Assembly: GCF_030867145.1 (NCBI RefSeq)
Contig: NC_134428.1
Location: forward strand, 1,984,001-2,048,000
DNA from: Opisthocomus hoazin
Taxonomy: Eukaryota > Chordata > Aves > Opisthocomiformes > Opisthocomidae
DNA length: 64,000 nt
Direction of reading: 5' to 3'
Shown: piece after piece, positions 1 to 12,170 of the stretch
How the letters are laid out: each line of letters opens with the position of its first letter
Position numbering within the stretch: the first letter of the stretch is position 1
Translations under genes and position numbers: made by a program
Notes under the pieces: model-generated
What the model was told of the DNA's origin: nothing
The model's input: the letters and a program-made list of their open reading frames with translations, nothing else
Databases searched by the model: none

Positions 1-298
1 TGGATTAGATGGATTGCGGGCAATAGCCTTGCAGATGTAGAGTGCGAGAACTCTGTGTGTAGTTCTAATGGGAAAGAGGGCAGTGGACAGGAATTAAGCT
101 TTTTCGTTTTTCCATGGCTAGTGATCATGTAGTCTGCGTGTTATTGTGGGGTAATTGTGTGAATAGCCTGCAGTAGGATTTTAGATTTACTTTTTTACCT
201 TGGAGTTGATTTATTGAAATTGAAACAAACAAAAATAAACCAAAAAAAAAAACCTGTGGAGAAGTGGAGCAGGTAATAAAATGTGTCTGTGTCTGCAG

Positions 299-390
299 CT
301 ATACCAAATGGATTTGGTACCAGCCCCCTTTCTCCTTCGGCTAGAATATCTGCGCTCAACATTGTGGGAGATCTGTTGCGGAAAGTGGGG
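299..390 (+). CDS. NDEL1: NDEL1 internal exon
   Basis: This exon encodes the conserved NDEL1 segment running from IPNGFGTSP through [21 protein letters not shown]1 is a cytosolic and centrosomal coiled-coil protein that binds LIS1 and dynein and acts in mitosis and neuronal migration (known for the family). The exon is bounded by a good acceptor (CTGCAG ending at 298) and a GTGAGT donor at 391. It starts in phase 1 (the first codon is completed by G from the previous exon) and ends in phase 0, which matches the next exon. The 5' exons lie outside the window. The residues found here with the next exon match NDEL1 rather than its paralogue NDE1, whose sequence differs after the shared ALESKLA block. 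Confidence 0.93.
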
Positions 391-3268
391 GTGAGTGCTC
401 TGAACTGAAGTATTCCTGTCTCGGTGGGGTTGTCACTGAGCTTTCATCCTTGTGCACAATCACAATGTCTTGGCCTGTGCTGCAGTTTCCAAAGCATCCA
501 TATTCAGTGTTTAGTATGTGATAATGTATTTTTTTTAATGATCTTGATTTGGAAAGCATATTACTAAGGTTCCGATTCCAACTTTGGGTGATGAAATTCA
601 TATTTGGAGTAAGGAGTTTCTCAAGCACTTTAGTGTATGGGGTTAGACACTGTCAGCCACTTGTTCTTACCTCAGGTGTGGCCTGTGGCTTCCTCTCTAG
701 TGAGACCCAGATGCAGAACTGGCACTCAGACTCTGGGTGCCTGCTGCACAGTAACTGTGGAAGGGGAGCTGAGATCATGCCTGGGGAGATCTGCAACAGG
801 TGCTGAAAACAGAAAAAAAAGTAGAAGCCTGTGATAAGAAAGTGAGAAAATAAATCAGGAGAAAGCCAAATATTCCCATCTGTAGCTGATGGGGAAGTGA
901 AATGCGTGAGCCTTTAAAGGGATTACCACAATAAGCAAGGCAGAAGTGGTTTAAACATCTGTTACAGTGTTGTTTAGGATGCCAGGCTTTCCAGTTGAAT
1001 GGAGGCGACTCTTGAGTTATGAGAAGCTTGTTGACGTGCCTCAGTGGCTGGTGTTCTGAGTGGAAGCATGGGTAGCCTCCGTGTCTCGCCGCCGGTGCTG
1101 GCTTTCCTCTGTCTCTTGTGGTTAGCACTGAGAACAGCAATAGCTGCAGTACAGACAGTTGTTTTAGCAAAGTTTGAAATTAAAAATTAACTCATTGTTC
1201 GTGTTTGGAGTCGGTGAGCTCGTAGCTGGTTTGAAAGGGCAGCAGGATAACTCGGGGTTATGGAGTGACATGTTTAAAATGGGATCATTGTGAGTAAGAG
1301 TCTGCAGGGGATTTTGAGAGCTTAAGTACAATCCCGTGTGATTACTCTGCAAGGACAGGAAATGCCAAATAAGCATGGTTGTTCCCAGCCTGCTCCGAGA
1401 CACACGCTCTGCCACAGGTACAAAATTCCAGCTCATGCATTTGTTCAGTAATGATTAGAGGATGTTTAGCATTTCTGTGGCTTTGGTTACTCATAAGATG
1501 CCTCATCCTGAGCCTCAGACTCCATTTCTCTGCAAGAAGTTTCCCCTCAGCTTTCTTGCATGCAGCTGAGATAGAGTCACTTGACACAGATCACACAGGC
1601 TATTTCCAGCTGATAGGTGCTTTGAGACCAAGAGATAGGTAGTTATCTATATCTCACAGGGTCACAGAATGGTGGGGGTTGGAAGGGACCTCTGTGGGTC
1701 ACCCGGTCCAGCCCCCTGCCGAAGCAGGGTCACCCAGAGCAGGCTGCACAGGACCTTGTCCAGGAGGGTTTGAGTATCTCTAGAGAAGGAGACTCCACAG
1801 CCTCTCTGGGTAGCCTGTTCTAGTGCTCTGTCACCCTCAGAGTGAAGAAGTTGCTCTTCATGTTCAGCTGGAACTTAGTATTCTTCAATTTGTGCCTGTT
1901 GCCCCTTGTCGCTGGGCACCACTGAAAAGAATCTGACCACATCCTCTTGACACCGACCCTGAAGATGTTTCTAGGCAGTTATAAGGTCCCCTCTCTGCCT
2001 TCTCTTCTCCAGGCTGAACAAGCCCAGCTCCCTTAGCCTCTCCTCGTAGGAGAGATGCTCCAGTCCCCTCACCATCCTCATAGCCCTCCGCTGGACTCTC
2101 TCCAGTAGCTCCTCATCTTTCTTGAACTGGGGAGCCCAGAACTGGACAGAGTTCTGCAGATGGGGCCTCACTAGGACCAAGTAGAGGGGAAGGAGAACCT
2201 CCCTCGACCTGCTGACCACAATATATCTGCCTATATAGCCACTGAGTAAGCTTGCATGGATTTCTAGAACACTGTGTAGTGTTCACTTACTTGTGATAGC
2301 ATGCCAGTGTCTTATCAGTGGAATATTTTTCTACGTGGAATGGGACCAAGCCCCGTGTTTGGGGAGATGAGGTTTTGTCTCCGCTGTATGCATTTGCAAG
2401 TGTATGAATGCTCCCATGCGCAGGGTGGATGTAATAAATTGTTGCAAGGACTTTCTGCTAGACCGGACTGCTATTGAAGCAAAGCCTCAGTTTGTGACAG
2501 ACAGCAGAAAGGGCAGGGGGTGTGCTGCAGTGAAGGAGAGAATCAGGATTTTGGCCTCCCTTCTGGCAGGAGTCAGCAGATGAGGCAGAGACTGTCACCT
2601 TGTACAGGGGAACAAGATCTCACCAGGCTTGCTGCGAAGTAATACAGATGAGGTACAGACCACAGAGACAGGCTTAGTTGCTGCCTTGGGTTCCTCGTCT
2701 GATGCTGTAGCACTTCTTGTTCTGAAGCATACCAATGGCACTTAAGAAACTGGCTTTGTTTTGCAGGCCAAGATTAAGAAAGAAATGCTAGAAGGCATTG
2801 CCCTGGAGAAAAAAATTCGAATTTCCAAATACAAAGTCCCAAATACAAAGTCCCTCGCAAAACTTGAGGATTCTGCTTTAGGCTCTGTCTTAGACTTCTG
2901 ATTAGCTTATGCCAGCCTTACTGCAGCTGCTGAAGCAGGAAGTTTTGGTAACTTCTGCTAGGAATTGGCTTCCTTATTTTAGGTAATTAATTGAGTGTTG
3001 ATATGTTGTAAAATCTGAGCCCTGATGGAACTGAGTCACGCGTGGCAGTCTGCGTCAGCGTCTCGTTGTGTGGGTTTCCTTTGTGGCTGGATGACAGAGA
3101 AAATGACAGCTTTGTTCCCATTCAGTTCAGCTTTCGCCAGAGGTGATCACACTGGGTTCCTGATTGTGGTGATCTTGGGGTCATGACAAAGCCTGAACTT
3201 GAGCAGCAAAATACTTCCTCTTAATGGTATTACTTTTTTGACGTCATTTTTTTTTTCCCCTTTCACAG
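391..3268 (+). other. NDEL1 intron
   Basis: This is the intron between the two recognised NDEL1 exons, with a GTGAGT donor at 391 and a pyrimidine-rich acceptor ending TTTCACAG at 3268. It holds one antisense CR1 (1656-2219). Apart from that I see no gene. The open frames on both strands are short and unconserved in appearance. Confidence 0.85.
1656..2219 (-). mobile_element. CR1 LINE 3' fragment, antisense
   Basis: Read on the minus strand this ends in the CR1 3' signature (CCTGCTTCGGCAGGGGGCTGG-like core, then GACCTCTGTGG in reverse, then ATTCTGTGACCCTGTG). The last ~80 residues of the ORF2 C-terminus are readable at 1971-2219 ([22 protein letters not shown]). The element is 5'-truncated, as most CR1 copies are. 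It lies inside an NDEL1 intron in antisense. Confidence 0.9.
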
Positions 3269-3420
3269 GCCTTAGAATCCAAATTAGCTGCTTGCAGAAA
3301 TTTTGCAAAGGACCAGGCATCACGGAAATCCTACATTTCAGGGAATGTTAACAGCGGCGTGATGAACAGCAATGGCACAAAGTACCCTCATCCGAGACAT
3401 ACTTCTTTCTTTGACAAAGG
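3269..3420 (+). CDS. NDEL1: NDEL1 penultimate exon
   Basis: The exon encodes [20 protein letters not shown] and continues to HTSFFDKG, the NDEL1-specific C-terminal region just before the terminal exon. It is preceded by a long pyrimidine tract and CAG at 3268 and followed by GTAAGT at 3421. It begins in phase 0, in register with the 299-390 exon, and ends two bases into a glycine codon. The usual final NDEL1 exon (about 30 residues) was searched for by eye downstream and not found, so the gene either continues past a very large intron or is interrupted here. Confidence 0.93.
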
Positions 3421-6400
3421 GTAAGTAAGGATATGCTTTTATCCTGAAAGGGAGTGTGTTTCAGGATGCTACTTGGAGCAGAAGTTATTCTTGGTTTGTC
3501 TTTAGCCCACCACAGCTTTCATCCTATAGGACAAATAAATTGTGGAGCCAGTCTCAAGGGGATGGGGAGGGTGACAGTGCTGATTTCTGTAAAGCACAGA
3601 GCAAAGCAAGCGTGATTGTCTCGTAGCTGGCAGGGTGTCAGTGCCTGTCCTGTCCCTCTGCTGCCGAATCTCTTGGCAGCTGCATCTCAGGTAATAAAAA
3701 ATCAACCCAGGCAGCAAACCTGCTGGTGAAGTGAACGTGCCCTTCGAAAGGATCTCAAGTAAGTAGCGGTGCAGTTGCCATAGCTACTGGTGTGCTCACA
3801 CGGGGGAAGTACGTGACGGCAAATCTGGAGGTTCCCTTGGTGAGAACAGCTGAGTGCAGGCAGCAAATGCTCGCTTGGAGGGTGGTGCCCTGTTTGCTCT
3901 ACTTCCCCCTCTATGAGGGGAAAAAGAAAACGTCATTAAGGGCATAGTTCTGGCTGATCGAGGGAGCAACTGCTTCCATGCTGTCTGTGCTGTGCGTCAG
4001 CCGTGAAGCCAGAAACTGCTTTCACAGGAGAAACGACCCCGTGTGTCTCCCGTGACTCGCCCATGGTCAGGGCTTTCCGCACATCCTCAATACAGAATTT
4101 ATTTTGGAGAAGTAAATGAGCAGTTGCCGACCTGAAGAGTGCCGTATACAGAGCAGACAAGCTGAGCTTCCTACAATCATCCTTGTTTGAGCTGAATTGT
4201 GTTGCTACGTGGGTAGCGGGGCAAGTTGCATCTTAGAAACTGGTATTCAGAGTTTTTTTTAGAGTCGCTGTTGTTTGCTGGTTTTGGAAAAGAAGAGTTT
4301 GGAGACATAACAAAGTCAGTGTCCTGTGCAAATCGGACAGACTTTTGGGTCGTCTGTGCACTGCAAGGCTGGCTGGGGTCTGTGCATCACCACGGCAGCT
4401 CACACTTGCAGGGCACGGGCGAAATTTCAGGTACAAGCTGTCAGGGTAGTTGCTAGGGAGAGATTATAGCTGTTCTTAGGAGGCAGCATGGCTATATCGA
4501 GTTGTGGTGTGACAAATAAGCTGATTGCTGTGTGGGGTGGGGTCACTTTTAATTATCTGGATTGTCATCACACTTGCTATCTTGGCTGGCTGCCTGGAGT
4601 TACCAGCAGGTTGTAGCTGAAAAAGGTTTAGAAACCCACCCTCCTGAAAACTAACTTCTACAGCAGAGCTGGAGGATGTTAGTGGGCTAGAAAAGGGGGT
4701 GGAAATGACTGACGTCCTTATCGGCAAGTTGTTAGAGATCCCTGCTGTCCTGTCCTCCTCCTCTGCGCGCCCACATGCTGTTGACAGCGGATGGCCCGTG
4801 CCTCTTCCCCGCATCGGCTCCTGCTCAATCTCGCTGCCCCTGTGGAGGTCTCTGAGTGCTGGGGCTGATCGCAGTGTCTGTGCTGGGCACGCGTCTCCGT
4901 GGCTGCCGTGTAAAACCTGTACAACTTTGCACGTGTAAGCTGAACCGAGCTCTGAACCGCAATGTGGTCAGCCCCATCACGCCCGCACGCTGCAGCAGCC
5001 GCCCAGCTCCAGCCGCACTGGCAGGAGTCGGACCTGGAGCATGCGGCGGTGGCTGGGCACGAGGGGCTGAGGCAAGGCATGCCTTGCTTATCCCCTCTCC
5101 TCCTCTCTCCCCAGCCCCTGTACTCTCCTCCCTGCCCCTCATTGTTGCTGGAGCCTGAAACAGCCACATGTGATTGTAGATGCCATCCCATCTGCAGCCG
5201 CTGCCTAAAGAGCAGCCGGTGGTTGGGTGGTGGGAATGGGACAGAGGTAACTCAGCTGCAGCATTACATTTCCCCTTACTTTCCTTCCTCTGCCATTTTG
5301 TTGGTTAAAGTGTTTGGCCAGTCTCCATCTCCTGTCAAACATCTGCTCTTTGCTTGCTGAGCGGAGCTGAGCAGGCAGCCGAAGACAGCGATGGGCAGGA
5401 GCTGACACAGGGGAGCGTCACTTTAGCAGAGGCCTGGAGGACAGCTGGGCCCACAGCGAGGCTTTGCTGGGGAATTGGAAGAGTCAGGACTTGCCTACTT
5501 TTTCAAAACTCAGTGTCTGCTGTGAGATTAGATTCCTGCAGACTTGTTCCTTCAGGAATGTGCTGTTACTGTTCGGATGCCCGGGCATGGCAGAACAGCA
5601 CCTGAGGATGTTCTCGAATAGATACTTGTTTTTTTTGGTGTTGTAATATTTCTTAATTGGTTATTAACTTCGATCCAGTTGGGGAACAAAATGGCTCTGA
5701 CTTTGATGGGCTCTGCAGAGCCTTGGCACTTGAACAGCAGAGCTGAGGCAGCATGTGAGCCAGCATGTAGTGTTTGTTGCTTGAGGCATGAACTCCGTGT
5801 TCACTGCTCCCCCACTCCCCTGCCCGCACTCTTATCAAAGTCCTTGTAGATGGTGTTTATGTTTAGGTTATTTTGGTCAGTCTGCTGGGCTTTGATTTAT
5901 TCAAACAAGCTCAGGTTTGAATGTGAGAAGCACCTCTGCTTGCACACTTGTAGCAGTCCCGTGAAGCACGTAGGGATATTTACACAGTGCACACAGTTAC
6001 CCCAACCCTGATCGTAATACATCAGGCAGTGAAAGCAGGGCGGTCTTCCCGTTCCCTAGTCCGCCTTAGGAAAAAGTTTTCCTGGAAAAGAGGGACGTGT
6101 GGGTACCTCGGATGCAGGTGAGTAATCCCATGTCCTGTAACGTGCTTTGCAATGCTCCAGGCTTTTATCTGGGTCACGCGCTTGCGGCCGTGGAGTATGG
6201 TGGGAGTGCTGGTTGTCGCTGAAATAGGACCCCTCGTCTGCCCGGGCAGAGGTGGAAGGGGAGAGGTCTGGTGAGGTTCAGCTGAACACCTTTGCTTTGC
6301 CCCATTCCTTGCATCCAGGGTTATGGCCAAGAATGTCTTTATCGTGTGCATAAACTGTTTCAATTTTTCTCCACTAGGTGTGAAAAGGTCGTATTCCCCA

Positions 6401-8012
6401 CCTTGGTCATGGGTAAATGAATTCATTTGCAATGATAAGCTGCATGCCTTTTAACTCGGTGCTTGGAGGTGCAGAGTCGGTGGTTGTGCTAACTGCATGG
6501 GGTAGTTCTCTCAGCGTTACAAACTAATGGTCCATGATCAAAGCCTGAGGCCGCAATCCCTCTCTTTCTCCTTACTTTAGATAAACTCCTCTGCTGCTGT
6601 GACCTGTTGCAAACATAAGATCGAGTGCTGCTTGCTTTCTTGATCTAATCAATAGTTCTTCAAATACATGCATGGTTCTGATTGAATCAGTCACATCAGA
6701 GATAGAGGATGAAGTATCCCTGCTGTTAATTTAGTGAATTTTGAAAGTTAGTTTGCCCTTTGGTCGTGTTTTTCCTTCGACGTTTCGTTGCTGTCGTCTT
6801 GTCGATGCTCGGTTGCTGTGGTTCTGGCCGATGGGAAAGCCAACAAAGGCACAGATGTGCTGGGAGCCGGCCAGGGTTGCAGAGCAGGGGCGGAGGACGG
6901 TGTGATCAGCAGCGTGCGCGTCGAGACAGCAGTGCTCCGGCTCGGTGCCACCGTCCCTGCCCGCCACAGCCGTGCCAGCTGGAAGCAGCCTGCGCAGACC
7001 CCGGGGTCCCGGGCTCTGTGGGTGGATCCTGAGCACAGGGGCTCGGTGCAGGCACCACCTCCAGCATCCAAGGGTCTGGCTCGTCTCCCTCATCTGCCTC
7101 TCGAGGGAGCGCGGAGGGTTCCCTGTGCTGTCGAAAGGTGCAGGTCCCTGCCAGCTTCATCTGCCACAGCCTTGTCCCCATCTTCCTCCTTGCATCTCCG
7201 TGCTGGGCGTTCCTCTGCCTCCTTGTGCTGTTACTGCTGCTTGGGAGGGTAAGCGGTGTGTTTCAAAGCACTGCCCTGCCTGAAAACTCCCTTTTCCTCT
7301 TGTTTTATTGGGGGGCTGGTCTCCAAGCATGCTTTGAGCCCATCCATTTACTCCTCAGCCTGGGCTATTCAGCAACAGGAGAATTTTCTGCTGAGGCTTT
7401 GTTGGATACTTAGAGTTGAGAGAGTCTTGGAGATAAGGTTCCAAGCACAAAACACAGCTTGGAATAAAGATTAATATGTAAAAATCCGTCTTTAGCAATC
7501 ACAGGGCAGAGAGAGCAGTTGGAAACGGGCACAAGGTCCACGCCACTGCAGGGGCAGGCAGTCAGGAGCATCCATCAGAAACCACTGCTGGGGCTGTTCC
7601 CAGCAGGGACTGGGGCTTCGGCTCCCTGTGAAGCACCCCTGAGCCCAGTTTCTTAGGAAGCCCAGAGCAAGGGCACAGCGCGGGCCCCACAGAGTGGGTC
7701 GGGTCTGAGGGATGGCAAAATGAGGCAGAAGCAGCAGGCAAGTGATCTGCCTGGGATTAATGGCTGCGGGCAGGTCTCCAGGCTGTCGGGCAGTGTCAGC
7801 TCCGTGCAGGAGCCCCGCGCCTGTGTCAGGCCTGGGCAGAGCGGCTGAAGGCTGGAGCGATGCGTGTGCTCCTCCCGGCACTGTCGGAGACCTTGGAGAC
7901 CGGGCGCAAGGACTTCTCTTCCCAGCTCTCCTCTGGGAGGTTAGCCAGGAGTCATCCAGCATACTTTATTTGTTATTTTTCACAGTTCCTCTGTTTAAAG
8001 TATTTTAATTTC
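3421..8012. other. Non-coding region after the NDEL1 exon
   Basis: No gene, RNA or recognisable repeat could be assigned. The stretch at about 6.8-7.9 kb is relatively GC-rich with overlapping open frames in all directions, which is what high GC alone produces. If NDEL1 is intact this is its last intron. Confidence 0.6.
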
Positions 8013-8055
8013 ACAGAATAACAGAATGGTAGGGGTTGCAAGGGACCTCTGTGGG
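8013..8055 (-). mobile_element. Antisense CR1 tail, 43 bp
   Basis: The sequence is the reverse complement of a CR1 3' terminus (CCCACAGAGGTCCCTT through ATTCTG repeats). It sits immediately next to the 5' end of the sense CR1 that follows, so the pair forms a short terminal inverted repeat with 12141-12184. It may be the remnant of an older CR1 or a product of template switching during insertion. Confidence 0.75.
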
Positions 8056-8120
8056 CGCGGGCAGGGCGAGCGGGGAAGGCGACTGGCAGGGTACAGCCGC
8101 CCCTTCTGGCTACTCGAGTA

Positions 8121-9245
8121 GTGGGCATCGCTCTTCCAGGAGATATTCTAACCGTGGTTACCACCCGTGGTAAAGCTGTGGCTCGAAGGAGTGTGGGGAC
8201 CCAGACGGAGGCCCCATGCAAGAACGCGGGTGTCCAGTTCTCTGGCTGCAGGGAGTGCCTGAGCCTGGCGCTCGTACCGGAGGACAGCAGAGACAACGGC
8301 TGTGTTCGGTGCGAGCAGGTGAATGACCTGCTCAGCCTGGTGGCAGAACTGAAGGAGGAAGTGGAGAGGCTGAGGAGCATCCGGGAGTGTGAGAGGGAGA
8401 TCGACTGGTGGAGCCGCACCCTGCCCTCCCTGAGGCAGCGGCAGCAGGAGGCGGCTCCACAGAAAGCAGAAAACCCCCAACCCTCTTGCCACCGAGCAGA
8501 AAGAGGGGGCCTAAGAGATGGGGGGGAATGGAAACAGGTCCCTGCTCGGGGGGGCAAGCGAATTTCCCCCCAGCCTCCCTCACCTGCTCAGTTGCCCTTA
8601 AGCAACAGGTATGGGGCTCTGGAATGTGAGCGACTGGCCACAGAGGATGTGGGTGAAGGTGAGGCTCCATCCAGGGGGTTGCCTAGAACGAGTCAGACAG
8701 CCCCACGTATTACAACTGCCTCAACTAAGAAAAAAAGGAGGGTCATTGTCATAGGTGATTCCCTTCTGAGGGGAACAGAGGGCCCGATCTGCCGACCGGA
8801 CCCATCCCACAGGGAAGTCTGCTGCCTCCCTGGGGCCCGGGTTAGGGATGTTGCGAAGAAACTCCCTGGTCTGGTGCGGCCTTCTGATTACTACCCCCTC
8901 TTGGTAATGCAGGTTGGCGGGGACGAGGTAGCAGAAAGAAGTCCCAAGGCCATCAAAAGGGACTTCAGGGCACTGGGGCGACTGGTTGAGGGATCAGGGG
9001 CGCAGGTGGTGTTTTCCTCCATCCCATCAGTGGCAGGGGACAGCACTGAAAGGGGCAGGAAAACTCACCTGGTTAACAGGTGGCTCAGGGACTGGTGCCA
9101 TCGGTCAAATTTTGGCTTTTTTGATCATGGGGAGGTGCACACAGCACCGGGCCTGCTGGCAACAAGTGGAGTTCAGCTATCACAAAGGGGGAAAAGAATT
9201 CTTGGCCACGAGCTGGCGGGGCTCATTGAGAGGGCTTTAAACTAG
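8121..9245 (+). CDS. CR1 ORF1 protein with SGNH esterase-like domain
   Basis: This 374-codon frame is the CR1 ORF1 product, thought to act as nucleic acid chaperone in the retrotransposition particle. Two CxxC pairs (C43/C46 and C61/C64) suggest a zinc-binding knuckle, followed by a coiled coil at about residues 67-95. A basic KKKRR precedes an SGNH/GDSL-esterase-like domain with the GDS nucleophile motif at residues 212-214. The C-terminal block that in this family carries the Asp and His of the catalytic triad (DxxH) reads S349-G-V-Q352 here, so hydrolase activity is probably lost. No ATG is found at the start: the frame is open upstream to the CR1 junction and 8121 is a GTG, so the true N-terminus may be truncated. 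Confidence 0.88.
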   Translation: MGIALPGDILTVVTTRGKAVARRSVGTQTEAPCKNAGVQFSGCRECLSLALVPEDSRDNGCVRCEQVNDLLSLVAELKEEVERLRSIRECEREIDWWSRTLPSLRQRQQEAAPQKAENPQPSCHRAERGGLRDGGEWKQVPARGGKRISPQPPSPAQLPLSNRYGALECERLATEDVGEGEAPSRGLPRTSQTAPRITTASTKKKRRVIVIGDSLLRGTEGPICRPDPSHREVCCLPGARVRDVAKKLPGLVRPSDYYPLLVMQVGGDEVAERSPKAIKRDFRALGRLVEGSGAQVVFSSIPSVAGDSTERGRKTHLVNRWLRDWCHRSNFGFFDHGEVHTAPGLLATSGVQLSQRGKRILGHELAGLIERALN

Positions 9246-9364
9246 GTTCGAAGGGGGAAGGGGATATTGCCCACCTCACTAGGGATGAGCCTAGGCTTGG
9301 AGTGCCAAGGCCAGGGGTGAGATTGACAGCCCAGCTCAAGTGTGTTTACACCAATGCACGTAGT

Positions 9365-12106
9365 ATGGCCAATAAACAGGAGGAGCTGGAAGCCATTATA
9401 TAGCAGGACGGCTACGACTTGGTCGCCATCACAGAAACGTGGTGGGACAACTCGCATGACTGGCATGCTGTCATAGATGGCTACAGACTCTTTAGGAAAG
9501 ACAGACCAACAAGGAGAGGTGGGGGAGTTGCTCTATATGTGAGGCAGCAACTGGAATGCATTGAGCTTGGCCTGGGGGCAAGTGAAGAAGGAGTTGAAAG
9601 CTTGTGGGTTAGAATTAAGGGACAGGCTCACACGGGTGACATTACGGTGGGTGTATACTACAGGCCACCCGACCAGGAGGAGGAGGTTGATGAAGCCTTC
9701 TACAGGCAGCTGCAAGCAGCCTCACAGTCACAGGCTCTGGTTCTCATGGGGGACTTCAACCACCCTGACATCAGCTGGGAAGACCATACAGCTAGGCAGG
9801 CGCAATCCAGGAGGTTCCTACAGAGCATCGATGATAACTTTCTGATGCAAGTGGTGGAGGAACCAACAAGGAAAGGCGCGCTGCTGGACCTCGTGTTAAC
9901 AAACAAGGAGGGACTGGTGGAGGACGTGAAGGTTGGAGGTAGACTCGGCTGCAGTGACCATGAAATGGTCGAGTTCAGGATCCTGCGTGGAGGAAGCAGG
10001 GCGATAAGCAGGATAAAAACCCTGGACCTCAGGAGGGCTGACTTTGGCCTCTTCAAGGAGCTACTGGGAGGAATCCCGTGGGCCAGGGCTCTCGAAGGCA
10101 GGGGGGTCCATGAGTGCTGGTCGCTTTTTAAACAACACTTCTTCCATGCACAGGAGCAATGCATCCCCCTGAGAAAGAAATTTAGCAAAGGAGGCAGGAG
10201 ACCTGCATGGTTAAACAAGGAGCTTCTAGCGGAGATCAGGCAGAAGAGAAAGGTGCATGGCATGTGGAAAGAGGGACAGGCCACTTGGGAAGAGTACAGA
10301 AACGTAGTGAGAGCATGCAGGGATGCGACGAGGAAGACCAAGGCTCACCTGGAATTGAAGCTGGCAAGGGATGTCAAAAACAACAAGAAGGGCTTCTTCA
10401 ACTACATCAGCAGCAAAAGGAAGGCTAGGGACAACGTGGGGCCGCTGCTGAATGAGGCGGGTCTCCTGGTGACGGAGGATGCGGAGAAGGCAGAGCTAAT
10501 GAATGCCTTCTTTGCTTCAGTCTTCAGTGCTAAGACTGGCCCTCAGGAATCCCAGGCCCCGGAGGTAAGAGAGGAAGCCTACAGAGAGGACGACTTTCCC
10601 TTGGTCGAGGAGGACTGTGTGAGGGATCGCTTAAGCGATCTGGATGTCCACAAATCCATGGGCCCCGATGGAATGCACCCACGAGTGCTGAGGGAGCTGG
10701 CGGATGTCATTGCTGAGCCACTCTCCATCATCTTTGAGAGGTCCTGGAAGACAGGAGAGGTGCCCGAGGACTGGAGAAAGGCCAATGTCACTCCAATCTT
10801 CAAAAAGGGCAAGAAGGAGGACCCAGGGAACTACAGGCCGGTCAGCCTCACCTCCATCCCGGGAAAGGTGATGGAGCAGCTTATCCTGGAGGCCATCATG
10901 AAGCAAGTGGAAGAAAAGAAGGTTATCAGGAGTAGTCAGCATGGATTCACCAAGGGGAAATCATGCCTGACCAATCTGATAGCTTTCTACGATGACATGA
11001 CTGGCTGGGTAGACGAAGGGAGAGCTGTGGATGTTATCTACCTTGACTTCAGCAAGGCTTTCGACACAGTCTCCCATGATATCCTCCTGGGAAAGCTGAG
11101 GAAGTGTGGGCTGGATGAGTGGTCGGTGAAGTGGATAGAGAACTGGCTGAATGGCAGAACTCAGAGGGTTGTCATCAGCGGCGCTGAGTCTAGTTGGAGG
11201 CTGGTGACAAGTGGTGTCCCTCAGGGGTCAGTACTGGGCCCAGTCTTGTTTAACTTCTTCATCAACGACCTGGATGAAGAGTTAGAATGTACCCTCAGCA
11301 AGTTTGCTGATGACACCAAACTGGGAGGTGTGGTAGATACACCAGAAGGCTGTGCTGCCATTCAGCGTGACCTGGATAGGCTGGAGAGCTGGGCAGAGAG
11401 GAACCTGATGAGGTTCAACAAGGGCAAGTGCAGGGTCCTGCACCTGGAGAGGAACAACCTCATGCACCAGTACAGGCTTGGGGTGGACCTGCTGGAGAGC
11501 AGCTCTGCGGAGAGGGACATGGGTGTCCTGGTGGACAACAGGTTAACTATGAGCCAGCAGTGTGCCCTGGCTGCCAAGAAGGCCAATGGGATCCTGGGGT
11601 GCATCAAGAAGAGTGTGGCCAGCAGGACAAGGGAGGTTCTCCTTCCCCTCTACACTACCCTGGTGAGGCCTCATCTGGAGTACTGTGTCCAGTTCTGGGC
11701 TCCCCAGTTCAAGAAGGATGAAGAGCTACTGGAGAGAGTCCAGCGGAGGGTTACAAGGATGGTGAGGGGACTGGAGCATCTCCACTACGAGGAGAGGTTG
11801 AGGGAACTGGGCTTGTTCAGCCTGAAGAAGAGAAGGCTGCGAGGGGACCTTATAAATGCCTACAAATATCTGAAGGGTGGGTGTCAGGAGGATGAGGCCA
11901 AGCTCTTGTCAGTGGTGCCCAGTGACAGGACAAGGGGTAATGGGCACAAACTGAGGCACAGGAAGTTCCGTCTGAACATGAGGAGGAACTTCTTCTCTCT
12001 GAGGGTGACGGAGCACTGGAACAGGCTGCCCAGGGAGGTTGTGGAGTCTCCTTCTCTGGAGATATTCAAGACCCTCCTGGACAAGGTCCTGTGCAGCCTG
12101 CTGTAG
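9365..12106 (+). pseudogene. CR1 ORF2 (endonuclease-reverse transcriptase), amber-interrupted
   Basis: The in-frame ATG at 9365 is followed after 12 codons by TAG at 9401-9403 (where the CR1 family reads through, probably CAG), after which 895 codons stay open from 9419 to 12106. Numbering from 9419, the APE-type endonuclease shows AITETWW (E6), [11 protein letters not shown] and SDH (179-181). The reverse transcriptase shows LDFSKAFD (D543), [11 protein letters not shown] and FADD (D631, D632), all intact. The C-terminus ends ..LDKVLCSLL as in other CR1 copies. The protein would nick target DNA and prime reverse transcription on it. One nonsense change appears to be the only obvious disabling lesion. 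Confidence 0.9.
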
Positions 12107-12170
12107 GTGACCCTGCTTCGGCGGGGGGGTTGGACTAGATGACCCACAGAGGTCCCTTCCAACCCCTACT

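Noticed and set aside
2766-2900. Possible extra NDEL1 exon after TTTGCAG (frame AKIKKEMLEGIALEKKIR)
   Set aside because: Good acceptor-like sequence, but the peptide does not match NDEL1, no donor in phase is clear, and the flanking exons join perfectly without it.
4718-8000. Several 100-190 codon frames in the GC-rich part after NDEL1
   Set aside because: Frames are open in many phases at once, contain no recognisable domain and look like a composition effect.
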